From positions 26,799,248 to 26,863,247 of the forward strand of contig CAIIXF020000003.1 in assembly GCA_903813345.2 (NCBI GenBank): a stretch of 64,000 nt of DNA. Reading direction: 5' to 3'. This DNA is from Owenia fusiformis. Its lineage: Eukaryota; Annelida; Polychaeta; Sabellida; Oweniidae. The notes beneath the pieces are model-generated. The model was not told the DNA's origin. It saw only the letters and a program-made list of their open reading frames with translations, and searched no databases. A program made the translations under genes and the position numbers. Of this stretch, positions 22,987-35,195 are shown one piece after another. The first letter of the stretch is position 1. Each line of letters begins with the position of its first letter.

Positions 22987-24790
22987 AGCTACTTATTTAA
23001 GTGTAATGGTCAATTTGATTGTGATGCTGTTGTGACACCTTTTGGTGACATTTACAACTAAAAGACCGTCAGCATAACTGTTAACACCATTATGGAATAA
23101 TGCATATGTACCAAAGATATGATATACAAGACATTAAATCTGAAATGTATCATAGCAAGATCACAAGCACTGACTTGAGTATGGATCTGAATATGTTGAT
23201 AGATACATGTTCAGGGCCAGGCTGAGAAACAGGGATAAAGTAATGAGTATTAATGTTTGAACAGTATTGCTTTTGTGGAAGCCATTTTTTCATGAACTTT
23301 TTGAGAACATAAAATGCTTGGATTTTTAGAATGTATAATTGAACAATAATTGGTAAGCTACTCATGCTCTACATCAGTTTTATGACATCATTTCAAAACC
23401 ATTTTAAGTAACAGATTCGTTGAGCTGAAGAAAATCAGCTGAAATCCAGAATCTTTGGAATGAAAAAACATAGGGCTGGCATAAAACAGGTTTTACCTTT
23501 GGAAATGATGAATTTGAATTGATTCATCATGTTTTCCTAGAAAAGATATCCTTTATAACTTAAATGCACACATGTTGCAAGTGTCTATGTCTTATATATT
23601 GGCCCCATTCCAATTGAGAATATTATACTCATAAGATTTTGAAATGTCACATCTTTTCTCATGAAACATTGATATCAATATTTGATTTCTCCTCGGCAAC
23701 ATAAATGCAATATATAATACCTCAAAAAGAAAAAAGAACAAGAACAGTTAATATTTGATGAAGATACTGATAGAGACAAATTACCTAGATGCGAGTAGAA
23801 ATAATCTTGATTTAAGTCATTAAAAATTCAAAATTCAGTCAAAGTAATATCATATTTGAAATCTACATGTAAAATTACATCTAGAAATGTGGTTTTAAAA
23901 AGCGTTTATCAACTTTGAAAAATTAATTTTCTTTGAAAATGTGACTTCTAGCTCGGGGAGATTCCCCATAGACCCCATGCTATAAAATCACAAAAAATGA
24001 AATATCTTTTCTTTTAGTGGACAGATAATATTTTGCTTTACTGGACATATTTTCATTCGTATAAGTATCAGGCACATAAGGGTTATATGAAAATTGAGCC
24101 ACTTAAATTGATAATATTCAAGTTTAAGGGAACTTTCTTATATACCTGCCATGTTAATTGACCCGAATCAGCCACCTGGTGGTGAAACTGGTAACTACCT
24201 ACTCGCATTTGGGTAATTGAGATGGACAAAAATAACAATGAGCAATCTCGAAAATTGTTTGATTTTGTTGTTTGCAGTTCTTTTCTACCCTCCTCGTCCA
24301 AAGTAAACAAATTCCTTATTACTAACACACCATGTATTGTTACAAATGCAAATTGGCTTAGGGTGAGTTGAAATATGTTTGTGCTTGTGTATATGATATG
24401 TATAGGGAATTCTCTTATTTTTCTATAAGCTTGAGTTTTGGTAGTACATGTAATGTATAATGTTATTTTTTGGTAACAGTACATATTAATTGTGAATATA
24501 TGTACTCCCTCAATGGCCCATGATGTGCAAAGTTTGTGAATTAGAAGTTATTAGATACTTGGCAATTAATGTTTACTTTTATAATCATAAGTACTTTATT
24601 TCATTGCATATATCTGTGAAGTTTTAGGTGCAAAAACATCATGTTTGCCCAGATGTGCATTTCTAACTGCCACTTAGCCCCATGTAAAATGACATTTTGT
24701 TATTCTCTGATTTGAAAGCTTTTATTTTACTATGAAACGTGCTTCTGAAGACTATGAATGCAAGGCTTATAACAAATATACTGGTTTTTA
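22987..24790. other. Transporter 3' UTR / downstream flank
   Basis: The stop codon is at 22984-22986. The true polyadenylation site is not clear from sequence. AATAAA-type signals occur as far down as 28670 and 29129-29165. No other gene is seen. Confidence 0.4.
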
Positions 24791-26221
24791 TCGCACTTTG
24801 AAAAAGTGCTATATTGCCGTCGTCTTGTGCTGTTGGGCGGGTGGGCATGCGGGCGGGCGGGACATAAACCAAATCTTGTCATCAAATTTCCAGGATAACT
24901 GCTTACCTGTTCAACTTGAAATTTTTACAGATGCAAGAGCAGACTAGTACCAAGATCTGATTAGGTTAAGGGCATGCTGGGTAAACTACGTGGCGGCCAT
25001 TTTGAATTTTTCAACAAATCTTGTCATCAAAATTCCAGGAAAACCACTTATCCGTTCAACTTGAAATGTTTACAGATGCAAGAGCAGACTATTGCCAAGA
25101 TCTGATTAGGTTTTGGGTATGCTGGCTGAATTACATGGTGGCCATTTTGAATTTTTCAATTTGGCGGCCATTTTGAATTTTTCAACTTGCTCCAAATTGA
25201 CCAAATTTTTTTTTAAAAACATCTACAAGTTCTCAGAAGTTCAAAACTGACCTTAGATTTCAGATTTGACCTTTCATTCACCTTCAGTGACCTTGAAAAG
25301 GTCAAAAAAGTTGATTTTCTAAATTGATATTTTGGATTTAAATTTAGGTCAGCTTAATTACAAAACACCTACTGAGGTCTGAAAAAGTTAAATTTCAAGG
25401 TCGAAGGTCAAGGTCATTAAACTAGGTCACAAATGATGTTATCCAAGTTTCTCAAAGTTTGAGACTACAAATCAATTCTTGTCATCAAAATTCCAAGAAA
25501 ACCGCTAACCTGTTCAACTTGAAATTTTTACACATGCAATAGCAGACAAGTGCCAAGATCTGATTAGGTTTAGGGCATGCTGGGTAAACTATGTGACGGC
25601 CATTTTGAATTTTTCAACAAATCTTGTCATCAAAATTCCAGGAAAACCACTCATTCGTTCAACTTGAAATTTTTACAGATGCAAGAGCAGACTATTTCCA
25701 AGATCTGATTAGGTTTTGGGTATGCTGGCTGAATTACATGGTGGCCATTTTGAATTTTTCAATTTGGCGGCCATTTTGAATTTTTCAACTTGCTCCAAAT
25801 TGACCAAATTTTTTTGTAAAAACATCTACAAGTTCTCAGAAGTTCAAATCTGACCTTAGATTTCAGATTTGACCTTTCATTCACCTTCAGTGACCTTGAA
25901 AAGGTCAAAAAAGTTGATTTTCTAAATTGATATTTTGGATTTAAATTTAGGTCAGCTTAATTACAAAACACCTACTGAGGTCTGAAAAAGTTAAATTTTC
26001 AAGGTCGAAGGTCATCAAATTAGGTCACAAACGATGTTATCTAAATTTTCCCAAAGTTCCAGACTACAAATAAATTCTTGTCATCAAAATTGCAGGAAAA
26101 CCGCTAACCTTGTCAACTTGAAATGTTTACAGATGCAAGAGCAGACTAGTGCCAAGGTCTGATTAGGTTTTGGCCATGCTGGGTAAATTGCATGGTGGCC
26201 AGTTTGCTCTTCAAAGTGCGA
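24791..26221. mobile_element. TA-flanked TIR element with ~600-bp higher-order repeats
   Basis: Termini TCGCACTTTGAA and TTCAAAGTGCGA are flanked by TA on both sides, as for Tc1/mariner-type MITEs (1431 bp). The head is GC-rich (GGGCGGGTGGGCATGCGGGC). CTTGTCATCAAA recurs at about 24876, 25021, 25479, 25622 and 26069: two ~145-bp subunits plus ~455 bp of other sequence form a ~600-bp unit repeated a little over twice. TGACCTTGA/TCAAGGTCA words recur. There is no transposase. Confidence 0.8.
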
Positions 26222-26510
26222 TATTTATCACTGCGTGTCTTGTTGTAATTCATATACTGTAGTTATTAAAAAATGCTTAATGATACCATTGTGTATAACT
26301 AAGGCCAAAAGGAAATTGGCTTATTATAGAAGTAGAGAGCTATATATTTTATTTGATAGAGGTGATCTATGTGCATGTGTTAAATTAGTTTGTTCAAATT
26401 CTGAAGTGATCAAAATGGCGGCTGTTTGAATTCGAATCAAGACATCTCCATATATGGCAGAATATTGAGTTGGAACCCTGGGAGCCACCTCGTCGGTGCT
26501 TTCACTTTGA

Positions 26511-27246
26511 TTTTGCATATCATATAAGGTCAATCCCCTAGGGGTCAATCGTAAATTTCTTCATCAATACAGGGTGTAATTGGATCTAATCTAGTCTAAC
26601 GGCTTGATTTTAAACTGAATGAGAAGCAATAAGATGATTGGTGCAATTCAAAAAGAGAAAAACTACAGCACAAGTTCTGTTTCTTATGGAACAATCTGTT
26701 TTCATTGTCGTACTTTAAGGTCTTCCAAATGACTTACATTAAAGTAATTCATTGTGCATACATTGTATATGTAATTCATTGTGTATGTGAATACATGCAG
26801 TCGAATAATATATACCTCGATGAACCTCATTGATTAAAGCAGGCCCAAAGCCAGAATTTTCCAAGGGGGGTTCACTTTTCCAAAAAATTCTAGGGGGGGT
26901 TCACTTTGGCCAAAAATCACTCAAAAATAGTCAGAATGGTGAAAAACTGCATGATTTTGAAAGAAATTTTGTCCAGGGGGGGGGGTTTGGCCCGGGGGGG
27001 GGTTTGATTTTGCATATCATATAAGGTCAATCCCCTAGGGGTCAATCGTAAATTTCTTCATCAATACAGGGTGTAATTGGATCTAATCTAGTCTTACGGC
27101 TTGATTTTAAATTGAATGAGAAGCAATAAGATGATTGGTGCAATTCAAAAAGAGAAAAACTACAGCACAAGTTCTGTTTCTTTTGGAACAATCTGTTTTC
27201 ATTGTAGCCCCCTTGGCTACGGGCCTGTAACCTCATTGATTAAAGC
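26511..27246. repeat. Duplicated 198-bp segment carried inside a MITE
   Basis: 26511-26708 and 27007-27206 are nearly identical. The second copy lies inside an element with ends like CAGGCCCAAAGCC (26841 on) and GGCTACGGGCCTG (to about 27227), the family seen at 36275, 45174 and 57448. The same CCTCATTGATTAAAGC word flanks the element on both sides. Confidence 0.7.
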
Positions 27247-29626
27247 CCAGTATGTATTGAAAAACTTGTTAAAGTCTCATGTCTATCTCCACCTATTTTA
27301 CAAGGTCATTTTATGCAATATTAAAATGCATAATATCAAGAGGGATGTTTCATAATTCCAGGCACACTGTCAATATATGAGCTTGTCAATTTTGTATTGT
27401 CTTATGTGTGTAAGCAATTAAACCCTTTAACATGTATGTTGGTGTCAGTTTGTCTTGCCTCTAATATTGTGTGCCATTTTGTCTTTACTTAGCTGTTCTT
27501 TACTCTTGTGACAATTTATAGATAACTCAATCTTAGAACTTTTACGATGTCACTTTTAATGACTTCACAATTTTTGAATAACACATGTAAGAGAATAGTA
27601 ATTAAGTTTGGAAAATTATATGTGTACTCATTTGGAAAATTATATGTGTACTCATTTTGCGTTCTCTCGATCTTTTAAATAGAAAGCTAATTCTGCCATT
27701 ATACCTTCAGGGACCATCAAGGCAAAATAGTTATGCCCTGTTTTTAGTGTCCAACATTTAGCGTTGGGCAGTCATCGTCTGTAACGAGTTGTTTCACCTT
27801 TGTAATCATTGCTATGCAAAGATTATGTTAATGCCTTGTGTAGAACATGTTGAAGTTCAAGTATGGGGCGTTGGGTCTTACGCTATTGCAGAATGAATTG
27901 TATATTATGTATATGATGTGTAAATACATGTATTAAGACAACTATAGCATCTTGGAGATACTGAATTTTGCAAATGAATATGAGGATCTCATCTGGTTTT
28001 ACCCTTTTAAAAAGTTTGATCATACAAAATGTTATACTCAGAGGGTCGAATTGTTACTGCTAGCCTTTGGGCTTCAGTGATTTTGGAGCAAAATTCATAA
28101 GATTTGTTGAATATACAAGATAACTGAACAGTCTCCCATCAGTTAGATGTAAATATTAATGTAAATATAACATATCCAGGATTAAACTTGGGAATAATTA
28201 AAACCATGTTATGTATCATATTCATTGGTAGGGATCAAATATTATTCTGCAAAAATCGCAATATGTGTTGTTTCTACATATTTCCCTTAGCCATCAACAA
28301 AAAAAATAAAAACCCATAGTGCTAGATGGCAATTTCAGTATATTAAGTTTATTGAGCGTTGTCATTGTTTATCATCATATAATTTTATTGTTACAGGAGA
28401 CGGGAGAATGATATTTGATCCATACCTATGATATTGTAAAAACGGAAAAACTATTTGCTCTAACGCTAGTGCCTTTGATTACCTATTACTGGTACTAGGG
28501 CTACTGTTGTTGTCAGGGGACAGGTTATATAACTGCTGTTGAAATATTGTTTGTATATGTACAGCTGTAACGGCTGTAAAAGGCATAACAGCTGAATTCA
28601 TTGAAATGTACAATTGTTATTGGGTTTACTGGTTATTGTGTATTCCTGATCCTGAATTTAGGCCACAGAAATAAACTAAAGTGGTTCTCATTAATATTTG
28701 AGTGCAATATACATTATGAAAGAACTATTTTCACAGCTAATTTTTGTGGCCTAAAATGTTAATGGTTTATTGTTAAAATGCCTTATTATTGTTGTATGTT
28801 TGAATGTTATCTTAAAATTGGTGATTTGGTGCTTCCAATGTTAATAAGTCTCATGTTAAAATATAGATGTCAGTGTAATACATGCTGCAATATGACACCT
28901 TTTGGTGGAAACAGAAACAAGTTGTCAAAATAATTCATGTTGAAAAGTGCGATAGATCATGTTTGGAGTTTAACAATGTTACAGATGTAAGTGATACTGT
29001 AAGGGACCTCATTTATGTAGATGTGTATGTATTATGTCAATACTAAATACAAATTTAGCTTCATGTAGATGGATAAACAGTCTGCTCTCCAATATCATTC
29101 TATGTCCTGTATATGTGATGAAATATGTAATAAACATATGTCTGAATATTAATAAACAATAAAAGATTTTGTTCTATACAGTATGGGTTACATACATGAA
29201 TAGTTTTTTTTAACAAGTTGGAGTGTGAGTTTCCCCCAAAAATTGTGGCAATTTTACAAATATTGCCCTTATCATTCCATATATTATTTCAGCTTAATTC
29301 CACGTGTCTGAATTCCCTATTTAAGTCCCCTTTTCAATGCTGATGATTTTTACATTTGTTTGTTATTCTTCAATAACTTTTATATTTGGACAGACATCTC
29401 AGTTCTTTCTCCAAAATATGTAAATATTATAAAAATTATCTATCAAAATGTAAGAAAAACATTGGCATAATTTCTAAACCAACTTTTAACAATTTACACT
29501 TTCAAATCAAAATGCTGTAATTTGACGAAAAGGGTTCTCCAGTAACATTAAAAGTAAACCATTTGCAGTTAGTAAGAGAATCTGATTCATTTGAAGAATG
29601 GTACCAGGCACCAGGGATATATCCTC
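27247..29626. other. Spacer between convergent genes
   Basis: No gene recognised. A 24-bp tandem doublet with TTTGGAAAATTATATGTG lies at about 27608-27656. Polyadenylation-like AATAAA words at 28670 and 29129-29165 may end the plus-strand transporter transcript. Confidence 0.45.
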
Positions 29627-30736
29627 TTATGTTAAACTCAATCTTATTAGCCTTTTACCTTTCACTTTGTTACCAGCTCTTGCTGTAATATTCTTATGCA
29701 ATGAAACATGATCAAAGAACCCTTTAACATGAGTCCCAAGACCATTGTACATCTTCCTTACTTGTCCTTTCTTAATCAAAGGAAGCTGTTGTGCACTGTT
29801 TTCTTTTAACTGTCTCCATAACAATTCCATTTGTTTGGTTCCTATTGGTTGAGCTGTCATTGCCGTGGTGATAATCATTGCATCACTCAGTTTCTGGGTA
29901 TTTGGCAGGAAGCTTGATAAATGAGCCAACCTTACCCTGGATAGCTCAGTCCTGCATAAGCCAGTGAGGTACACATCTTCCCGAGGTAATGATTTGATTT
30001 TATCAACAATACCCATAATGCTTTGCATCACTTTAACAGGCATAATGTAACCGGAGCTCCCATCCACAAAATCGGGGTATTTCTTCCCTGCAAACAGTTT
30101 TAATGGCACAAAATCGACAGAATTCGGGAACCTATTAGTGTCCAGACCAGATATGACTCTGCCTGCGATATATTTCATATTGGATCTTCTTCCAGGTGTT
30201 TTAATCAGCGCAAGGATTTTATAATAGTTCACAAAACTGTTATCATTTGTTCTTAGGACAAATCTAGCCTCTTTACAATTATTTAGGATCCATCTTAGAC
30301 TCATCAAACTCTTAATTACTCCGATAGATGTTGTGTATCCCCCTCCCACTAGTAACATATCTGCATAACGATTATTTTCAGCTTCAACTAAAGTATTAAG
30401 TGTATAGTTTCTAGGTTTTTCCAAAACAAAAATCAGTTTAATATTCTTGTCACCAAGCTGATGTGTTGAGCCCCAAGTGTGTCTCACCGCGAGCCTCTGT
30501 TTGATATTCCAAGCCTCCGAATGAACAACTGTCACTAAGTAAACATTCTCTGTTTTTGCACAGGCTGGAGGTGACTTATACACTGGGAAATGTACCTCAT
30601 TACATGTTGATTTGCATACGTAGTTGTGAGGCTCTGGGATCAAAGCAAGGTATATGGTAAAGCTAACACAGATGCCAACCACTACTAGGAACTGGAGCAT
30701 CCTCTTGATCGCAACTTTGGGCTTTCTAGCCATCAT
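29627..30736 (-). CDS. GT31 beta-1,3-galactosyltransferase-like protein lacking the DxD motif
   Basis: Uninterrupted 369-aa ORF with the layout of a Golgi type II glycosyltransferase. It has a short basic N-terminus, a TM anchor at about residues 14-33, a stem with cysteines 41, 45 and 59, then the GT31 domain from about residue 64. Family motifs visible are QRLAVRHTWG (80-89), LIFVL (101-105), YADML (124-128), KSLMSLRW (142-149), YPDFVDGSSGYIMP and EDVYLTG. The metal- and UDP-sugar-binding DxD position reads RTNDNSFVN (NDN at 164-166). It is therefore either a pseudoenzyme or an enzyme with altered metal binding. The start ATG (or the next codon, also ATG) fits the anchor. A single coding exon is common in this family. 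It converges with the transporter gene. Donor and acceptor sugars cannot be told. Confidence 0.88.
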   Translation of the reverse strand: MMARKPKVAIKRMLQFLVVVGICVSFTIYLALIPEPHNYVCKSTCNEVHFPVYKSPPACAKTENVYLVTVVHSEAWNIKQRLAVRHTWGSTHQLGDKNIKLIFVLEKPRNYTLNTLVEAENNRYADMLLVGGGYTTSIGVIKSLMSLRWILNNCKEARFVLRTNDNSFVNYYKILALIKTPGRRSNMKYIAGRVISGLDTNRFPNSVDFVPLKLFAGKKYPDFVDGSSGYIMPVKVMQSIMGIVDKIKSLPREDVYLTGLCRTELSRVRLAHLSSFLPNTQKLSDAMIITTAMTAQPIGTKQMELLWRQLKENSAQQLPLIKKGQVRKMYNGLGTHVKGFFDHVSLHKNITARAGNKVKGKRLIRLSLT

Positions 30737-31688
30737 AAGTCCATATTTATCCTTCCTCTAAATTTTGATCACTAAAAGTCATATCCCACATGTATATTTT
30801 TGTCTATGGTATGTTATAATTGCATGTTATCAGGTGTTCAGTTGAACTTTAACCAGTTAAATATTACAAAGATGTTAATCATTAAATCAGTTGCAAGATA
30901 CTTATGACTTGATATTAACTATCAAAGGAATATAATTTTAGTTCATTTGATTTGATTTTAAGAACACCTTCTATCATCAATATACTTAAGATGGAAAACC
31001 ATTGTTAAAATATAACTTTTCATGCCATTTATTAGATAAACATCATAATATTTCCTGGAATGAGGCTTATATTTATATGTAAGTGTACTGGTCATGCAAA
31101 TTGTGGCCTTTAATTATTTTTGGGGGTATATAAAAGGACATGATCAGAGTTATGTAGATGCTTAAACCCTCAATGCAAATACCTTATGGGATCATTTTTA
31201 TGTTAAAATCAACATGACAGATAGCCAAATGTCAGGTTATATTTTTATTTTTTTTGCTCTCTATATATATTTTTACAGAATGCTAGTAGATGAACATTTC
31301 TTAGTATAGCCCTCTTATAGGTAATTCACATAATACAAAAGGTAATTCACATAATACAATAGGTAATTCGCATTGGCAACTCACATAATGCAAAGACAGG
31401 CGTACATAAGTAATCACATATCATAAGCTCAAAATGAAATTACATGTTATTCTAGATATGTAATGTCTAGAAATCAAATTCTGCCATATCTTCAATTAAA
31501 GGATCACACCAAAGCATTTGACGCACATTTGCATTTTAAATATCTATATTTTTGACAAAATATTAACAGTAGAAACCTAAAAAGTGGGACCCATCTCTGA
31601 GTGTAACATCTTGATAAGTGGAACACTACTTGATGTACAAAATGTATTCCAAATACACATGTTTTACTGTACACTAAAATCTAAAACA
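30737..31688. other. 5' flank of the glycosyltransferase-like gene
   Basis: No gene seen. A short direct repeat, GGTAATTCACATAATAC, occurs about three times at 31319-31375. Confidence 0.45.
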
Positions 31689-31700
31689 ATATCAGTTACC

Positions 31701-31988
31701 ACAAAAATATTTTTTTCTTCTTTTCACAACCTTTATTTTACTTAACAGGACGTTTCGGATCCTGTCTGGATCCTTTTTCAACTGTATAAAAACTGAACTG
31801 AAGCGCTACAAAACAATTAAATAAAAACAATATAACGTTTTGTTTTGTAGCGCTTCAGTTCAGTTTTTATACTGAAAAAGGATCCAGACAGGATCCGAAA
31901 CGTCCTGTTAAGTAAAATAAAGGTTGTGAAAAGAAGAAAAAAATATTTTTTGTGATTTGATAATCCAACCTGAAGAACATGTTTATGC
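31701..31988 (+). mobile_element. Penelope-like inverted insertion with hammerhead-like motif
   Basis: 288 bp flanked by perfect 12-bp duplications ATATCAGTTACC (31689-31700, 31989-32000). Arms 31700-31815 and 31841-31951 are near-perfect inverted copies around a 25-bp loop. The right arm adds a unique tail. The unit contains ACTGAAAAAGGATCC and GGATCCGAAACGTC, which resembles a hammerhead core (CUGANGA, stem II, GAAA) with one core G changed. Inverted partial copies with variable target duplications are typical of Penelope-like retroelements. The class call is inference. Confidence 0.55.
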
Positions 31989-32296
31989 ATATCAGTTACC
32001 ATTTTAACTGAATTTCAATCATATTTTCTTTCTCTATATGTTGTAGTGATTCCCTGTGAGTAAACACTCAGCTTTTTCTAAAATATAAGCTAGATACTGC
32101 ATTGTTGTTGCATTTCTATATATCAGGTTGGAGTGTTGTCTAGTGCATTTTATTCCTACTTGATTCCACTCATTTCTAATGTATGTATGTATATATTTAT
32201 TGCCCTTTATATAAAGGAGATACATGTATACAAATTATGTAAATGTTAAATTGAAAATAATCACTATTTACAAACAAACAATATTGCTGTTTTTGA

Positions 32297-32745
32297 CTGA
32301 CGACGACGCCTAGCTACCGCGTAGACGCACGTCGCCGACCAAAATTGGCCTAGCATCTAATTGTAACGCAATTATAAAAAAATGACTGTATTTTACAAAC
32401 ATTCATTGTTTTTTTTTTTTGTTTTTTTTTATACTGACGACGACGCCTAGCTACCGCGTAGACGCACGCCGTAGGCCTAGATAGACCTGTTACCTAACAC
32501 TCTTGAGATTAATAAAAACATGACATTATGGATCTGCATTTTCTATAAAATTAAAAGGAAGACATACATGCATCTGAACGGCTGCAATTTGTTGTTGCTT
32601 TTTTGTACTGACGACGACGCCTAGCTACCGCGTAGACGCACGCCGTGGGCCTAGATAGACCTGTTACCTAACACTCTTGAGATTAATAAATAATGACATT
32701 ATGGATCTGCATTTTCTATAAAGATAAAAAGGAAGACATAGCATA
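32297..32745. repeat. Three copies of a CpG-rich conserved block
   Basis: ACTGACGACGACGCCTAGCT followed by ACCGCGTAGACGCACG occurs at about 32297, 32434 and 32607 (spacing 137 and 173 bp). The last two sit in a longer tandem unit (GACCTGTTACCTAACACTC onward). The block is better conserved than its surroundings. Confidence 0.85.
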
Positions 32746-33163
32746 TCATCATACCTTCCCCAAGGTAGGTACTGCAGTACTGTATGAAAGTATGAGATGC
32801 TTTCAATATCTTGTAAGCTAGTAAAAGAAATATACAATTTTTGTAAATTGAAGAAAGGTGGTGTTGCCCTATGGTGCAATTCTAAATTAGTGTGTATAGT
32901 AAGTGTACATAAATATAAATACAAATATGCGAGTAGAACTAAAATGTATTTATAGCTGCTTAAGAGATATAATCGTTTGTTGCAAATACGTCAGGCTGCC
33001 GCGTTGACGTTGCAACTACCAATCAAGAAAAAACAAACATAAAGCATTCCTTATAATTGTACCTTCCCCAAGGTCGGTACACTCAGAATAAATACTTATT
33101 GCATATTACCCCCTGGTCAGCCCATGTTCCTCCCTTGAGGACCACCCTTTCACGCTGATAAAG

Positions 33164-33769
33164 TTACATTAAGTTTGTAAACTTGTCAAGTACCGTTGAC
33201 GACACAAATATTGTTGCATAACTATATGCCATATCTTTTAAAAATACAAGTAGTTGTTCGTTTGTAAAGTGCAAATCTTCAATTCCTATGCCAAGAATGT
33301 TTTTAGTGTTCATTTGGATACCCCATTCGCAGCAATGATTGCTAAGTTGTTCTCTATAAATAATATATATATTTGCTGGGCATTTAAGTAAGAAATGATC
33401 TACGTCTTCTTTTTCATAAGTGCTGCACATTGAGCATATAACTGATTTATCTTCGGAACCTCTATATTTTGATCTAAGCGCATGTTCATCTACTAGCAGT
33501 TTCACCATTATTTTACAACTACTTAAAGCAAAAGGGAACAGTCTTGCAACTCTCCACCATATAATTGGCCTCAGAATTTCAAAGTTACCCATTCTAAAAT
33601 AGTTTAGGCCCTTGTACATTAGTGATTGGAAAAATGTCCTTTGCATCTGAACGGCTGCGATTTGTCTATACACAATATTCTTCCACCTATTTTTGGGGAT
33701 GAACATTTTACAGTCTACCATATTTAGAACATGGTTATATAAATCGTACCTTTTTGATGTCAGTAACAT
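33164..33769 (-). pseudogene. LINE ORF2 C-terminal remnant
   Basis: 201-aa frame ending at a stop. It has the zinc-knuckle-like tail ICSMCSTYEKEDVDHFLLKC that follows the reverse transcriptase in many LINE ORF2 proteins. The reverse transcriptase itself is missing. The sequence differs from the LINEs at 37.6-43.4 kb and 47.1-50.1 kb, so it is a third lineage. Confidence 0.8.
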
Positions 33770-33800
33770 GCATTTTATTGGAGAGAAGGTAATAATACTA

Positions 33801-34439
33801 TTTTACATTTCTAAACAGGTGAGGAGACCACCACTGTGACGTAGTATTACAATATTTTGATCCGATAGCTCTATTTTTTATTTCTTTTTCCTATTTTCTC
33901 ATCTAGTGTCTCCCCTCTTAATTTTTTTGGGCAAATGCCAGAATATACAGTCCATGACATGTGCATGTCAACCAGTGAAAATCACACTCTCTCTACTTTA
34001 TGTTATTTTGGTATTAGTCTGTATAGTTTATTAACAAATATATTATTCTAACATACACAAGTCACAGGTCCCCTTTACAAAATCTTGGTCCCATTTGATA
34101 CATTCTAGGCCCATTAGAGGGATGAGAGATCCCCCTCAAACCATTAAACTAGGAGGGCTAGAACACACTTGAAGAATTCACAGTAAATGTGATAACAATG
34201 TAGTTTTCTGTGTTATAACTAATAAATGCATTTAGTGAGGAATATTGGAAGTTCTGAACTTCCACCAAAAAAGTTAAAAACCAATTTATCAAAATATTTG
34301 GATGAATTGAATAAAATAATATTCCACTGAATTAAAATATTTTGATTTTGAGTTCTATATTCTACCATAATGTGTGATATCCAGATAAAAATGCTATATG
34401 TATAAATATTAACCATCTCATTATTTATTCACAATTAGA
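33801..34439. other. Spacer
   Basis: Nothing recognised. Confidence 0.5.
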
Positions 34440-34630
34440 ATCATAACAATTACAAACAAGGCATTAACATGCAAAATGTCACCACCTACCATTTGTTACA
34501 TTCACCAACCACCAAATGCATTTGTGACAGATGCCAACTGCCATCCGCCAACCATCAACTGCCAAACACCATCCACAAAATGATTGGGGGACCATAACCA
34601 TATGTCACCACTTGTTGTGGTGACATAAAA
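34440..34630 (-). mobile_element. MITE with GTCACCACC ends, inverted copy
   Basis: Bounded by CAAAATGTCACCACC and TTGTGGTGACATAAAA. The interior (CCAACCACCAAATGC, GCCAAACACCATCC) matches 46967-50342 and, in reverse, 58684-58803. Confidence 0.7.
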
Positions 34631-34877
34631 CTGTCATCATGATGAACTGCCTTAAATCAACCTTGAATATTTGGAGGCAGACAAATGCAGCAAATGTTTG
34701 TAAATCCTCAATCCATCACAATTATGTCAATCTAAGGAAATGATATCATTGATATTTGATATTAATTGTGTATTGTTTTATATATCATTCATATGGGTAA
34801 GATACCAAACATATGTGTGTGTAATATCAAAAAATCAGCATCCATATGGATGTATAATTTTTTAAACTCCATGCATT

Positions 34878-35195
34878 AACCCTTTCCCGACGTGAATATA
34901 TGAGGAAAATATGGGACTGGTGACGGATAAGTAAGAACAGTTTTTAGGGAATAACTGTAAATTACCTATATCCCAGGACGTATGCTCTAAATTTTATCAC
35001 CTAAATACATTTTTTAAAAAGGGCTATCACATTTTAACAACTTGTCAAAATTTGGTGTAAAAATACTGAATAGAACTGGAGATATTGTTATTTCATTGAT
35101 GCATATAAATAAAAATAATGGTGCCAAAAGGAGCCCATCGTCCTGAAAGGTATTACATTATAGAGCTCCATATGGAGCCTATCGTCGTGAAAGGG
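34878..35195. mobile_element. TTAA-flanked MITE (piggyBac-like ends)
   Basis: Left end TTAACCCTTTCCCGACG and right end CGTCGTGAAAGGGTTAA, so the element is about 320 bp with CCCTTTC-type TIRs and TTAA on both sides. No transposase. The target site suggests piggyBac-type mobilisation. Confidence 0.65.

Larger units (their letters stand above)
32181..33800 (-). mobile_element. 5'-truncated LINE, 3' part
   Basis: Holds the C-terminal ORF2 remnant at 33164-33769. The 3' end (left) is AATAAATATATACATACATA on the minus strand, a LINE tail ending in a short TACA-type microsatellite. The 3' UTR contains three copies of a CpG-rich block. No clear target duplication was found. Confidence 0.7.

Noticed and set aside
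33420-33602. 60-codon plus-strand ORF
   Set aside because: Shadow of the LINE ORF2 remnant on minus.
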